Assembly: GCA_903826405.1 (NCBI GenBank)
Contig: CAIKEH010000018.1
Coordinates: forward strand, 62,001-126,000
DNA: 64,000 nt
DNA from: an uncultured bacterium
GTDB lineage: Bacteria > Bacteroidota > Bacteroidia > Chitinophagales > Chitinophagaceae
Direction of reading: 5' to 3'
How positions within the stretch are numbered: position 1 is the stretch's first letter; every line of letters begins with the position of its first letter. The notes under the pieces were generated by a model. The model saw only the letters and a program-made list of their open reading frames with translations, had not been told where the DNA came from and made no database searches. Below, in pieces: positions 17,243 through 26,352 of the stretch. The position numbers were made by a program, and so were the translations under genes.

Positions 17243-18796
17243 TCATTTCAGGTACAAAAAGTGCGGGAGTATCACGGAACAGAAGAACGTGATCAGTATG
17301 ATACTGATCAGGTTCATCATCAAACCCACTTTCGTCATATCCTTGATTTTCAGGTAGCCGCTCGCAAAAACGATGGCATTGGGTGGAGTGCCCATAGGTA
17401 GCATGGAAGCACAGCTCGCCGCAAGAACCATGGGCATGCCCAACAGGAATGGATTCATACCCAGTGCATCCGCAATTCCGCTGATCACCGGAGCAAAAAC
17501 GATGACCTGCGCCACGTTGCTCATCACCTCACTGAGAAAAATCGAAACTGTGGTGATCACCAGGATGACCACAAATACATTGGAGCCTGAAAATCCGGCG
17601 ATCCATCTTCCTACCATGGCAATGACACCGGCTTTTTCCAGAGCGTTGGCCAATGTAATACCACCACCGAAAAGCAGCAAGATACCCCAGGCCATTTTCT
17701 TGGTATCATCCCAGTTTAGTAGGCGGCTTTCAGATTTATTTACTTCACCTGATGGCACCATAAACAGCAGGATGGCACCAAACACGGCTATCATGTTGTC
17801 ATCAAGTTTCAACAAGCCGGTCCGATTGATCAGTTCCCGGAATATCCAAAGACAGGCTGTTAACAGAAAAATGAACAAGACCCTCTTCTCGGGTTTGCGC
17901 AGCGGACCCAACTCTTCCAACTCTGCACGAACCATCCGATGAACCTCCGGACTGGTACCAATACGGTTCGGATAAAGCCATTTCACCATCACGAAATAAA
18001 GCGAAAAAAGGAGCATCAAGGAAACAGGCAGGCATATCACCATCCAATTCAGGAATGATATGTCATAATGATACCTTTTATTCATGAAGGAGGCATAAGC
18101 CACATTCGGTGGCGTACCGATCAGTGTTGCTATCCCTCCGAAGTTTGACGCGTAGGCGATTGCGAGCATGATCCCCAGAGAGAAATTCGAACTCTTATCG
18201 GTTTCCGGATGTGCACGTTGCATGACCGCAATGACTGAAAGTGCTATGGGATACATCATCATCGTCGTGGCTGTATTGCTCAGCCACATGCTGATGAGAC
18301 CGGTGGATATGATGAACCCCAATATGATCCTGTCCCCACTTGTTCCAGTGACGTTGACAATCGACAGGGCGATGCGCTTATGCAGGTTCCACTTTTCTAT
18401 GGCAAGACCGATCAGGAACCCTCCCATGAAAAGGAAGATGACCTCATTGGCATAGGGTGCCGCTGTTTCCGATATACTGGAGATGCCCAACAAAGGAAAC
18501 ATCACCAGAGGTATCAGTGCCACTACCGGCATCGGTAAGGCTTCGGTGATCCACCAGGTGATCATGAGTACCGCTACTGCCAGTACCTTGACCGCTTTAG
18601 GGTCAACTCCAAAAGGATTGACCATCCAAATAAACAGGAACAATAAAATTCCCAGAAGAAAGAATAAATGATCACGGGATCGGGAAAGGTCAAAAAATTT
18701 CATCATATGACGACCAATTTGTGTCTGATCTGAAGTTTCCTTATCGGCAGGAAAACCCGCTTTATTCGATGTGGAACGCACTTTCAGTTCCATCAT
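17243..18796 (-). CDS. DASS (SLC13) family sodium/anion symporter
   Basis: An inner-membrane transporter for di- or tricarboxylates or sulfate/phosphate coupled to Na+. About 517 residues with eleven or more hydrophobic segments and both SNT-type signatures of the family: LSNTATTMMMYPIALSV in the first half and LPMGTPPNAIVFASGYLKI near the end, plus GTPPNVAYASF. The open frame extends to a GTG at 18823 that overlaps the end of the broken glycosylase gene; I prefer the ATG at 18796 (MMELK...), though a start further in (MMKFFDLSRSR) is possible. Substrate unknown, dicarboxylate most likely. Confidence 0.9.
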   Translation of the reverse strand: MMELKVRSTSNKAGFPADKETSDQTQIGRHMMKFFDLSRSRDHLFFLLGILLFLFIWMVNPFGVDPKAVKVLAVAVLMITWWITEALPMPVVALIPLVMFPLLGISSISETAAPYANEVIFLFMGGFLIGLAIEKWNLHKRIALSIVNVTGTSGDRIILGFIISTGLISMWLSNTATTMMMYPIALSVIAVMQRAHPETDKSSNFSLGIMLAIAYASNFGGIATLIGTPPNVAYASFMNKRYHYDISFLNWMVICLPVSLMLLFSLYFVMVKWLYPNRIGTSPEVHRMVRAELEELGPLRKPEKRVLFIFLLTACLWIFRELINRTGLLKLDDNMIAVFGAILLFMVPSGEVNKSESRLLNWDDTKKMAWGILLLFGGGITLANALEKAGVIAMVGRWIAGFSGSNVFVVILVITTVSIFLSEVMSNVAQVIVFAPVISGIADALGMNPFLLGMPMVLAASCASMLPMGTPPNAIVFASGYLKIKDMTKVGLMMNLISIILITFFCSVILPHFLYLK

Positions 18797-18819
18797 TCCA
18801 AAAAATGATGGGATTCCCC

Positions 18820-19430
18820 TCACTTGAATTTATGAAGAGCACCCACCCCTGGATTTCCCAGGATGATGAATCTATTTAGCCAGAGTGAGTCTTCACCTGC
18901 ATATTCCACACCGATCCTTGGGGTCGCCTTGATGGAGGAATCCGGAATGCGCACACCATCATCCGCAATATACAAACAGGAGCTGTTCAATGGCAATCCG
19001 TTATGGCCCCTGAAGATAGCCATGGCTTTGGTCATATTTCCCGGCCCGGATGTCATGGAACATTTAACGGTTTTTTTTTGGATCGAGTGATCAAATGAGT
19101 GATCCCCTGGACAGGTTCAATGGTGCGTATAAGAAATGCATCTGGTTGATCCTTTATATTGGTGACCACATTGAAGAGGTGATGAATGCCGTAACATATG
19201 GAGACGTACGACACCCCTACCTCTTCATACATGAACTCTTTCCGTGGTGTCAGTCAGCTACCCCATGCATGGGATGCCCTATCGTTGACCCCTTCATACG
19301 CCTCGGCATCCGTGATCCGACCAGCCGTCAGGACACCACCCGTTTTCACGAAAAGGACCTTTCCCAGTAAGCTGGCTGCTAAATCCACCACATCCTCTCC
19401 GCGATAATAAGATAAAGGCAGCTTATACAT
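18820..19430 (-). pseudogene. mpg: Broken 3-methyladenine DNA glycosylase (AAG/MPG type)
   Basis: The minus strand encodes an almost complete AAG-family glycosylase, but not in one frame. The start (ATG at 19430) gives MYKLPLSYYRGEDVVDLAAS, LLGKVLF, TDAEAYEG and DRASHAWGS, then a TGA at about 19252. Reading through in the same frame continues the family (LTPRKEFMYEE, YVSICYGIHHLFNVVTN, IRTIEP) to a run of nine A (19071-19079), where the frame breaks. The remainder lies one frame over (MTSGPGNMTKAMAIF to GVGALHKFK). So there is one nonsense change, perhaps CGA to TGA, and one homopolymer slip. The gene removed alkylated bases when intact. Two independent lesions argue for a real pseudogene over a single sequencing error. 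Confidence 0.85.
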
Positions 19431-19519
19431 GGTTAGTTTTGCGGCTAAAAAGCTTAAGTTTGAAATACTGATCATCGTGGTGAAACACCACGTTTGCAAA
19501 CTTAATCCAAATCAGACGC

Positions 19520-20275
19520 TTGCTCAAAGAGATCGTCATAGCAGTTGACTCCTACTTCAAGGCGCACCGATTCATCAGCCGGCACCGACTTTGGAAGTGG
19601 ATCATCATACCCGGGTTGATCTACGCAATGCTTTTCGCAATCAGCATGTACTTTTTCGGGAAATCTGCCACTGGTGTGATCGAATACCTGACCGATGCAA
19701 GTGGACTCCGTAACTGGGTGCAGAAGATGCAGAACAGTTGGCTCGGCTTCCTTTTCACTCTGGCCGGTGTCATCATCTGGATCATCCTGATGTTCTTCTA
19801 CTTCTCCCTGTTCAAGTACATCTGGCTGATAGTTGGTTCACCCATTTTTGCCTACCTGAGCGAGAAGACAGCAGCCATCATCGATGGTAAGCAACATAAG
19901 GCTGATGCTAAACAGATCCTCCAGGATATGGCAAGGGGTATTCGAATAGCCATCCGCAATGCCGGATGGCAAACCTTGTATACCCTGTCCATACTGGTCC
20001 TCTCCTTCATACCACTCATTGGCTGGGCCACACCCATCCTCGCACTTTTTGTGGAATGCTACTATTACGGCTTCTCCATGCTGGATTATAGTTGTGAACG
20101 AAGGAGGCTTTCACCTGCAGAAAGTATTGCCTACATCCGCAGGCATCGTGGCCTCGCGATCGGCAACGGGATCGTTTTCTACCTCATGCATTTTGTCATC
20201 ATCATCGGTTGGGTATTGGCTCCCGCTTATGCGGTTGTTGCGGCTACCATCAGCATGTACGAGATCAGAGAATGA
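19520..20275 (+). CDS. EI24 domain-containing (CysZ-like) membrane protein
   Basis: 251 residues with four to five long hydrophobic segments and the EI24/CysZ pattern: YFFGKSATGVIEYLT, PIFAYLSEKTAAIIDG, FIPLIGWATPILALFVECYY and FSMLDYSCERR. CysZ transports sulfate in gamma-proteobacteria; most Bacteroidota members are uncharacterised. The frame opens with a TTG at 19520 (LLKEIVIAVDSYFKAHRF), and the next ATG would cut into the first helix, so TTG is the probable start. The downstream methylase begins 42 bp later in the same direction and may be co-transcribed. Confidence 0.82.
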   Translation: MLKEIVIAVDSYFKAHRFISRHRLWKWIIIPGLIYAMLFAISMYFFGKSATGVIEYLTDASGLRNWVQKMQNSWLGFLFTLAGVIIWIILMFFYFSLFKYIWLIVGSPIFAYLSEKTAAIIDGKQHKADAKQILQDMARGIRIAIRNAGWQTLYTLSILVLSFIPLIGWATPILALFVECYYYGFSMLDYSCERRRLSPAESIAYIRRHRGLAIGNGIVFYLMHFVIIIGWVLAPAYAVVAATISMYEIRE

Positions 20276-20317
20276 AACCAGTAGTCATCTATCCTCATCA
20301 TTTCGTAGTTTAACATT

Positions 20318-21019
20318 ATGAACAAAGGCACCGTATATCTCATTCCTTGCGTTCTGGATGAGGAGGGCTTTGATGCCATCCCAGCATATGTTACAGAAGC
20401 GATACTTTCCTGCACGGCATTTTTTGCAGAGAATGAAAGGACGGCACGTCGTTATTTCAAGAAAATGAAAAAGGAAATCGTGATCGATGATCATCGCTGG
20501 TATACGATTCATAAGGCGGAGGGAGAGGTAATGGATGCTTTTATAAAGGAACTGAAGAATAGTCAGACAATAGGTATCGTGAGTGAAGCCGGCCTGCCAG
20601 GCATTGCGGATCCGGGTCAATTATTGGTAGCCAAGGCACAGGACATGGGAGCTATCGTTCGCCCACTTTGTGGGCCCAGTTCCCTTTTCCTTGCCTTGAT
20701 GTCCAGCGGGTTGAACGGGCAACAATTCAGTTTCAATGGATACCTCCCAGTAGATAATGCTCAAAAAACAAAGGCTATACAGGAACTGGAACTGCGTTCC
20801 GCAAAAGAAGGTTCCTCACAACTTTTCATGGAGACACCATACCGGAACAATAGCCTGCTTGAATCCCTTTTGAAAACCTGTAGAACCGGAACGCGTTTAT
20901 GCATCGCTTCGGAAATGACCTCGCCGCGGGAATGGGTGCGTACGCGAACAATCGGTGAGTGGCGCAAGGAGAAACCTGATCTTCACAAGAAGGCAGTGAT
21001 GTTCATACTACAAAGCTGA
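20318..21019 (+). CDS. SAM-dependent methyltransferase, RsmI-like (tetrapyrrole methylase fold)
   Basis: 233 residues with the tetrapyrrole-methylase fold of RsmI, which 2'-O-methylates C1402 of 16S rRNA. Family motifs are TVYLIPCVLDEEG at the start, SEAGLPGIADPG, RPLCGPSSLFLALMSSGLNG and FMETPYRNN. In RsmI proper the start reads like LYVVATPIGNL; the Bacteroidota short form here (YLIPCVL) is a distinct paralogue often found beside a true RsmI, so the rRNA target is inferred only. Likely in an operon with the EI24 gene. Confidence 0.85.
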   Translation: MNKGTVYLIPCVLDEEGFDAIPAYVTEAILSCTAFFAENERTARRYFKKMKKEIVIDDHRWYTIHKAEGEVMDAFIKELKNSQTIGIVSEAGLPGIADPGQLLVAKAQDMGAIVRPLCGPSSLFLALMSSGLNGQQFSFNGYLPVDNAQKTKAIQELELRSAKEGSSQLFMETPYRNNSLLESLLKTCRTGTRLCIASEMTSPREWVRTRTIGEWRKEKPDLHKKAVMFILQS

Positions 21020-21082
21020 AATCACCGAAAACATGTGTCATGCATGGGTCGGGTGAACCATACATCATGACTGCCTAATTGA

Positions 21083-22456
21083 TCATAGTCCGTTTTCACT
21101 TACGATATAGAGTATCGCTGCCATGCCGAAGGCACCTAAATGCAATTCACGTGGGCTGACCGATTCCAGCACATCGGTCTCTGCATGATGGACCTCAAAA
21201 TAACGTTGGGAATCCGGATTGAGGCTGGACATTACTGTACCGACAGAACGCAAGGGTCCAATGTCAGCACCTCCACCGCCTTCTGAAAATTCAATGGCAT
21301 ATGGTTTGAACAGACGTTCGAAAGACCAGAGCTTCGCTTTCTGCGCGGCATTGAGGGACAATCCTATACTGCGCGGAACGAAACCGCCAGCATCGCTCTC
21401 AATCGCAAACACGAATTTCCTGCCATCTTTTTTTGCCATTTCAGCATATTTCTCTCCTCCCCTTCCTCCGTTCTCTTCATTCATGAACATGACCGACTGT
21501 ATGGTCCTCTTGGGCCTGATCCCTAAAGCTTTGAACGCCCGAATCACCTCTATGCTTTGCATGCATCCAGCTCCATCATCATGAGCGCCTTCAGCAAGGT
21601 CCCAACTATCGAGATGTCCCCCTACGGTCAGTACTTCATCCGGCAGTTCGGAACCCCGGAGGACACCGATCACGTTATATGACTTTTCATCAGGCAACAT
21701 CTTACAACTGGTCTTGAAGTAGACCTGACTGACCATACGCATGCGCAGGGCATTACTCAGGTATTCAGCATCGTTGGTGCTTATGGCTATGGCTGGTATC
21801 TTAGGCATGGAATCATTGTATACAGTAGCTCCCGTATGTGGATGGTCGTCCTTGTTGGAGGCCATTGACCGGACGATGACACCAACGGCACCATATTTGG
21901 CCGCCATGGAAGGGCCACGACCACGATAGGGGACCGCATCGCCATAAGCCATGAATGTTTTGATGAAGGTGGGATCCATCGGATGATTATAAAATACAAT
22001 GTTCCCTTTGATGTTTCCTGCAGTACCCAATTTTTCCAATTCAGCGAAATTCCGGACCTCGATGACATTTGCCTTCAACCCAGCGGTTGGGGTTCCTACA
22101 GAATTCCCTAATGCAGCCACTTTGAGTGCATATTCCTTGCCATTGGCAAAGATCAGTTTGGCGGACTCCTTGGCACCCCTGACCCAATGGGGGACCATGC
22201 ATTCCTGAAGTATGACCGTATCTGCACCAGCTTCCCTCATCATGCGTGCCGTTGCCAAAACAGCGGATCCCGCTTGTGGAGAGCCAGAAAGACGGGGGCC
22301 GACTTTCTTGGTGAGAAACCGAAGGTTTTCATACGCATTACCATTGGAAAGAATCTCATTGGCCATTCGTCGCAGGAGAACCGAATCTTCCGTCGTTTGG
22401 CCATACAGGATATTTGCGATGAATATCACCGCCAGAAGGGATATGCTCTTTTTCAT
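21083..22456 (-). CDS. M28 family metallopeptidase (carboxypeptidase Q-like)
   Basis: 457 residues with a signal peptide (MKKSISLLAVIFIANILYGQ), so exported. A PA-like insert (about 130-240) precedes the zinc peptidase domain. Zinc-binding and catalytic motifs are complete: GGHLDSWDLAEGAHDDGAG (His and bridging Asp), MNEENGGRGG (general base Glu), FAIESDAGG, and EVHHAETD near the end. This is the pattern of plasma glutamate carboxypeptidase-like (carboxypeptidase Q) enzymes that cut dipeptides. It lies 16 bp downstream of the small membrane-protein gene on the same strand. Confidence 0.9.
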   Translation of the reverse strand: MKKSISLLAVIFIANILYGQTTEDSVLLRRMANEILSNGNAYENLRFLTKKVGPRLSGSPQAGSAVLATARMMREAGADTVILQECMVPHWVRGAKESAKLIFANGKEYALKVAALGNSVGTPTAGLKANVIEVRNFAELEKLGTAGNIKGNIVFYNHPMDPTFIKTFMAYGDAVPYRGRGPSMAAKYGAVGVIVRSMASNKDDHPHTGATVYNDSMPKIPAIAISTNDAEYLSNALRMRMVSQVYFKTSCKMLPDEKSYNVIGVLRGSELPDEVLTVGGHLDSWDLAEGAHDDGAGCMQSIEVIRAFKALGIRPKRTIQSVMFMNEENGGRGGEKYAEMAKKDGRKFVFAIESDAGGFVPRSIGLSLNAAQKAKLWSFERLFKPYAIEFSEGGGGADIGPLRSVGTVMSSLNPDSQRYFEVHHAETDVLESVSPRELHLGAFGMAAILYIVSENGL

Positions 22457-22472
22457 GCTGCCGATTGAATGA

Positions 22473-22850
22473 TCAACGATTTATCTCGGTCACCGAGATG
22501 ATACTGTCCACTACATACTTACTATAGCCCCTCCAGGGAAGCGAACCAATATATTCTTTGTAATGTAGGTTGAATATCTTGCCTTCACTGGAGAGCAGTT
22601 TGGCCGCAACGGATTCATCTGTGACAGAGAAATCGAAGTCGAAGGACTGGATGGTATTCGGACCCTTTGAACGCAGTCCTGACTGAATCAGTTTCCCTTC
22701 ATAGGTTTTGAATACATAGCCTTTTTTCACCAGATAATTGAGCTCCCCTGCTTTAGCACCTTCACCAAATACGAAATAGAATTTCCAGTAGAAGAATGCT
22801 GCACCGGCGATGAGCAAAACGAAGATTATCGTCCAAATGAATTTGGCCAT
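22473..22850 (-). CDS. Small conserved Bacteroidota membrane-anchored protein
   Basis: 125 residues with one N-terminal membrane segment (FIWTIIFVLLIAGAAFFYW) and a soluble domain with motifs KKGYVFKTYEGKL and NLHYKEYIGSLPWRGYSKY. This is a widespread Bacteroidota family often mislabelled 6-phosphogluconate dehydrogenase; nothing in it resembles that enzyme. Function unknown. The ATG at 22850 is the natural start. It is upstream of the M28 peptidase and probably co-transcribed with it. Confidence 0.8.
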   Translation of the reverse strand: MAKFIWTIIFVLLIAGAAFFYWKFYFVFGEGAKAGELNYLVKKGYVFKTYEGKLIQSGLRSKGPNTIQSFDFDFSVTDESVAAKLLSSEGKIFNLHYKEYIGSLPWRGYSKYVVDSIISVTEINR

Positions 22851-22990
22851 AGTAGTATATTTATATGGTCCAAATTAATGAAACTGACCCAAAACACGCA
22901 AATCCGTTATCAAAGCGTACAAATCGGCATTTACGGGATCATGCGTTCCGGGACAGCCCTTTACCCCCACAGGATGAACAGTAATATGGT

Positions 22991-22998
22991 TAACTTTG
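22991..22998 (+). promoter_or_regulatory. Candidate promoter -7 box for bshA
   Basis: TAACTTTG matches TAnnTTTG exactly and lies 22 bp before the bshA ATG at 23021. No good -33 TTTG is seen, so support is partial. Confidence 0.4.
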
Positions 22999-23020
22999 TA
23001 GTTCATTGAAATTTCCGGAC

Positions 23021-24157
23021 ATGAAAATCGGTATCGTTTGTTATCCCACCTTCGGCGGAAGTGGTGTTTTGGCCACTGAACTGGGCAAAGCCTTGGCGGA
23101 CAAAGGCCATATCGTGCATTTCATAACCTATCAGCAACCGGTAAGGCTGACGGGGTTCCAAACCAACCTTTTCTTTCATGAGGTAAGGGTGCCCACCTAC
23201 CCACTTTTCGACTATCCTCCTTATGAAACCGCCTTGGCGAGTACCATGGTGGACGTTATTCGAAATCACCATCTGGATCTGCTGCACGTTCATTATGCCA
23301 TCCCCCATGCCGCCGCCGCTTACATGGCAAAAAAGATCCTGGAACAGGAAGGTCGTCATATACCCGTCATCACCACTCTCCATGGAACCGATATCACTCT
23401 TGTGGGCAAGGACAAAACCTATGCACCTGTAGTTACTTTTTCCATCAACCAAAGTGATGCCATTACGGCGGTATCACAGAATTTGAAGGAAGAGACCTAT
23501 TTGAATTTCGATATCCAAAAGGATATTGAGGTCATACACAACTTCGTTGACGTAGAGAGATTCAGTAAGAAACCGATTGATGCATTCCGAAAGGTCATTG
23601 CACCCAACGGCGAGCGTATCCTCATGCACGCATCCAATTTCAGGAAGATAAAGCGCGTAGCCGATGTCATTTATGTCTTCAACAAAGTTCGGAAGCAGAT
23701 CCCAGCGAAGTTGCTGCTGGTGGGGGACGGACCGGAAAGGAACATGTGCGAGCAACTCACTCGTGAATTAGGCTTGGATGACGAAATCCGTTTCGTCGGC
23801 AAACAACAGGATATGGAGGAGATTTATACCATTGCAGATCTCTTTTTACTTCCCTCGGAATATGAAAGTTTCGGTCTTGCAGCGCTTGAAGCGATGGCAG
23901 GTGGTGCGCCTGTTGTCAGTTCAAATTCTGGAGGGTTACCAGAGATCATCACCGACGGCGATAACGGCTTTATGTCCGACGTTGGCGATGTGGATAGCAT
24001 GAGCAGAAATGCTTTGGCCATACTTATGGATGATGTGATACTGAACCAGTTCAAAAAGCATGCACGGAATACCGCGAATCGATTCGATATCCAAAACATC
24101 GTTCCTAAATACGAAGCGTTATATGAGAGATGCCTGACCGAATGGAAGGCTCCATGA
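23021..24157 (+). CDS. bshA: N-acetyl-alpha-D-glucosaminyl L-malate synthase BshA
   Basis: The first enzyme of bacillithiol synthesis, a GT4 glycosyltransferase joining GlcNAc from UDP-GlcNAc to L-malate; cytoplasmic. The start MKIGIVCYPTFGGSGVLATE is diagnostic of BshA, as is FITYQQPVRL. The GT4 donor site SEYESFGLAALEAMAGG and the preceding LLVGDGPER are intact. I use the ATG at 23021 over the in-frame TTG at 23006 because the conserved N-terminus begins exactly there. About 378 residues, normal. bshB and bshC are not in the window. Confidence 0.95.
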   Translation: MKIGIVCYPTFGGSGVLATELGKALADKGHIVHFITYQQPVRLTGFQTNLFFHEVRVPTYPLFDYPPYETALASTMVDVIRNHHLDLLHVHYAIPHAAAAYMAKKILEQEGRHIPVITTLHGTDITLVGKDKTYAPVVTFSINQSDAITAVSQNLKEETYLNFDIQKDIEVIHNFVDVERFSKKPIDAFRKVIAPNGERILMHASNFRKIKRVADVIYVFNKVRKQIPAKLLLVGDGPERNMCEQLTRELGLDDEIRFVGKQQDMEEIYTIADLFLLPSEYESFGLAALEAMAGGAPVVSSNSGGLPEIITDGDNGFMSDVGDVDSMSRNALAILMDDVILNQFKKHARNTANRFDIQNIVPKYEALYERCLTEWKAP

Positions 24158-24166
24158 TCTCCTCTT

Positions 24167-25456
24167 TCATCGGGATTTGAGCCAGTTCTCCGGATCGACG
24201 AAACGGCTTTCGACATTCACCACGAAGAGTATCTCGCCCTCACCATCATCATTGGTACCGGCCTTACCAATTACCTGCCCCATCTTGACATCCTGACCCT
24301 TGCTAACGGATACTGAAGACAGGTTATAATATGTGGTGAAGTATTTACCATGTTTAATGGTGACGGTCTGGCTGCCCGCCACATCAAATACCGAGGATAT
24401 CGTTCCTTCAAAGACCGCTTTGACAGGCCCTCCCACCTGAGTTGCGATGGTTACGCCAATATTGTCTTCAATCAGGGTAGTTCCCTCGATCTTTCGCTTG
24501 CCGAAGGGTGCAGTTATCTGGGCCTTATCCACCGGCCACGGGAGATTGTGCAGATTCTTCTCAAAACTGATGGATACCTTGGTCACCTCTGGAGTATTTT
24601 CAAGGGTAGCCGCTTTTCTGGCTGTTGGAGCGGCTTTCTCCACGACAGCGGCAGGAGTATTGGGAGGTCTGGTCGCATTTGCAGCAGCCAGTTTTTTCGC
24701 GTCATCATCTGCTTTCTTTCTAGCCGCGAGTATCTCCCGCTGAATGACCGCCGCGATAGCATTCTGCAGGTTCCTTTCCAATCTCTTTTTGGCCGCCATG
24801 TCCTTCTCCAATTCCTTCTCCCTGGCTTTCAATTTGGAAACAAAAGCACTCTGTTCCTGCTTTTCCGACTCCAAATTTTTCATCTGCTTCGTCTGCTCTT
24901 GCAGCACTTCATTTTTTTCTTTTTTATTCTGGGCGAGGACGTTGATCTTACCCATGAGTTGTTGGCTGGTCTTCCGGATATTGGCGACCTGCTCGTCGCG
25001 ATAGTTCCGGTAACTCTTCAAGTAAGACACCCTCCGTATGGCATCATTGAAACTGGAAGCGGAGAAAATGAAATTGAGCATATCGTAGTTGCTCCTGTTC
25101 TTGTAAGCATACTCGATAGTCTTCCCATATTGTAGCCTCAGGGTATCCAACTGTTTTTTGAATCGGTAGATCTCCCTGTTGTTGCTGAATATGTTCTTGT
25201 CGATCATCCCCACTTGTTCATTGATATTGGATATGACCGCATTCCTTTTCTTGAGTTTACTTTGGATCAGCGTGAGTTGACCAAGACCTGCCTTCTTGTC
25301 TTTTCGGATGGCATTCTGTGCCTGCTGCAGTTCTTCGATCTCAAGTTGTATCTCCTTCCTCTTTTTTTCCAATTCCTCCCGGCTCTGGGCACTGGCATCC
25401 ATTGCCAAAGCGGCCAGAAAAAAGGAAGAGAACAAGACTATGAGAAATTTCCGCAT
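24167..25456 (-). CDS. EnvC-like murein hydrolase activator (degenerate M23/LytM domain)
   Basis: 429 residues: signal peptide (MRKFLIVLFSSFFLAALAM), two long coiled-coil stretches (about 25-110 and 150-250), a low-complexity Ala/Pro linker and a C-terminal LytM domain (about 310-425). The domain keeps the fold (APFGKRKIEG, GPVKAVFEGTISSVFD, KGQDVKMGQVIGKAG) but the zinc ligands are altered: no His in the first motif (EDNIGV), YYNL where active enzymes have YxHL, and EILFVV for the usual LHFE. It is therefore probably a non-catalytic activator of amidases, like EnvC. It follows DUF4292 by 76 bp on the same strand, a common Bacteroidota arrangement. Confidence 0.9.
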   Translation of the reverse strand: MRKFLIVLFSSFFLAALAMDASAQSREELEKKRKEIQLEIEELQQAQNAIRKDKKAGLGQLTLIQSKLKKRNAVISNINEQVGMIDKNIFSNNREIYRFKKQLDTLRLQYGKTIEYAYKNRSNYDMLNFIFSASSFNDAIRRVSYLKSYRNYRDEQVANIRKTSQQLMGKINVLAQNKKEKNEVLQEQTKQMKNLESEKQEQSAFVSKLKAREKELEKDMAAKKRLERNLQNAIAAVIQREILAARKKADDDAKKLAAANATRPPNTPAAVVEKAAPTARKAATLENTPEVTKVSISFEKNLHNLPWPVDKAQITAPFGKRKIEGTTLIEDNIGVTIATQVGGPVKAVFEGTISSVFDVAGSQTVTIKHGKYFTTYYNLSSVSVSKGQDVKMGQVIGKAGTNDDGEGEILFVVNVESRFVDPENWLKSR

Positions 25457-25532
25457 GTTATGGTTTTAGAGGGTGGGCATTCAGGCGGGTTGATCTTCTC
25501 GTATTAACCCAGATCAGCAGGTTCATTGAAAA

Positions 25533-26339
25533 TCATTTCAATTTATAATTCTTGGGTATATTGAATGGGAAGTCCACTTCGGTATCGAATTGGACCTGCT
25601 TGAATTCCATGTCGATATCCAATTTATTCTTCTCCGTGATCGAGATCTGGCGAACCCCGGAAAAATTCCATTTTCCTGCCATGGCATAATTGTCATAGGA
25701 CAGATTGGCCGTTCGACTCCGGGTAAGATCCACGTCATCCAGCTTGCTGTTACGCAGATTGTAATCACGCCCACTCACCGTCACATAGTTCTTGAAGAAA
25801 CTGCCCAACATGGACATGGATATGACCTCAGGCTCCTGTTTGTAGGAGACGATGTTGCTGTCCATATATACTGGATTACCGATGATGAGGTCCTGAATGG
25901 TACGGAAATCTATAGGAAGATTAGCGATCTCCTGGATATAGGATAATTTCTTGAATGTGACCGTATTCTTGAGCTTATCCAGGATCTTCACACTGTCGGG
26001 GGTGATGATCGCCCGTATTGCTTCAATGCCCAGCGCAGCGATGATGGATATCCAGATGGCACTGTCCTTTCTGATCCTGATGAAAGCATTGAAATCATAT
26101 TTCTGGTCTCTGGAGTCAGCATATCCCACTTTGACCTTGGCGGAAAAAGTACGGAAATCGATGTGGTTCGCTTCGATGCGACTAAGAGTCTGCTTGACCA
26201 TCTTCACGGAGTCATTCTCCACCGGGAGGACGACGGCCATGGCACTATCCTTATTGCTGATCGCCTGAGAGAGGTTCTTGGCAGACCTGCAACTCGAAAA
26301 GAGGGAAGCCACACACAATATGATGAACAGGTTCCTCAT
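25533..26339 (-). CDS. DUF4292 domain-containing lipoprotein
   Basis: About 268 residues from the ATG at 26339. It begins MRNLFIILCVASLFSSCRSA, a lipoprotein signal with Cys17 as the lipidation site; the longer in-frame start at 26402 overlaps dut and hides this signal. The body has the DUF4292 pattern FRTFSAKVKVGYADS, IRKDSAIWISI, PDSVKILDKLKNT and IQDLIIGNPVY, thought to fold like LolA/LolB lipid carriers. It lies between dut (13 bp upstream) and the EnvC-like gene. A role in lipoprotein or envelope biogenesis is inferred from fold and neighbours. Confidence 0.88.
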   Translation of the reverse strand: MRNLFIILCVASLFSSCRSAKNLSQAISNKDSAMAVVLPVENDSVKMVKQTLSRIEANHIDFRTFSAKVKVGYADSRDQKYDFNAFIRIRKDSAIWISIIAALGIEAIRAIITPDSVKILDKLKNTVTFKKLSYIQEIANLPIDFRTIQDLIIGNPVYMDSNIVSYKQEPEVISMSMLGSFFKNYVTVSGRDYNLRNSKLDDVDLTRSRTANLSYDNYAMAGKWNFSGVRQISITEKNKLDIDMEFKQVQFDTEVDFPFNIPKNYKLK

Positions 26340-26352
26340 GTTAGGAATGAAT

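Noticed and set aside
24350-25135. Plus-strand open frame of 261 codons within the EnvC-like gene
   Set aside because: Shadow of the coiled-coil region; Phe/Leu-rich because Lys/Glu codons are read in reverse.
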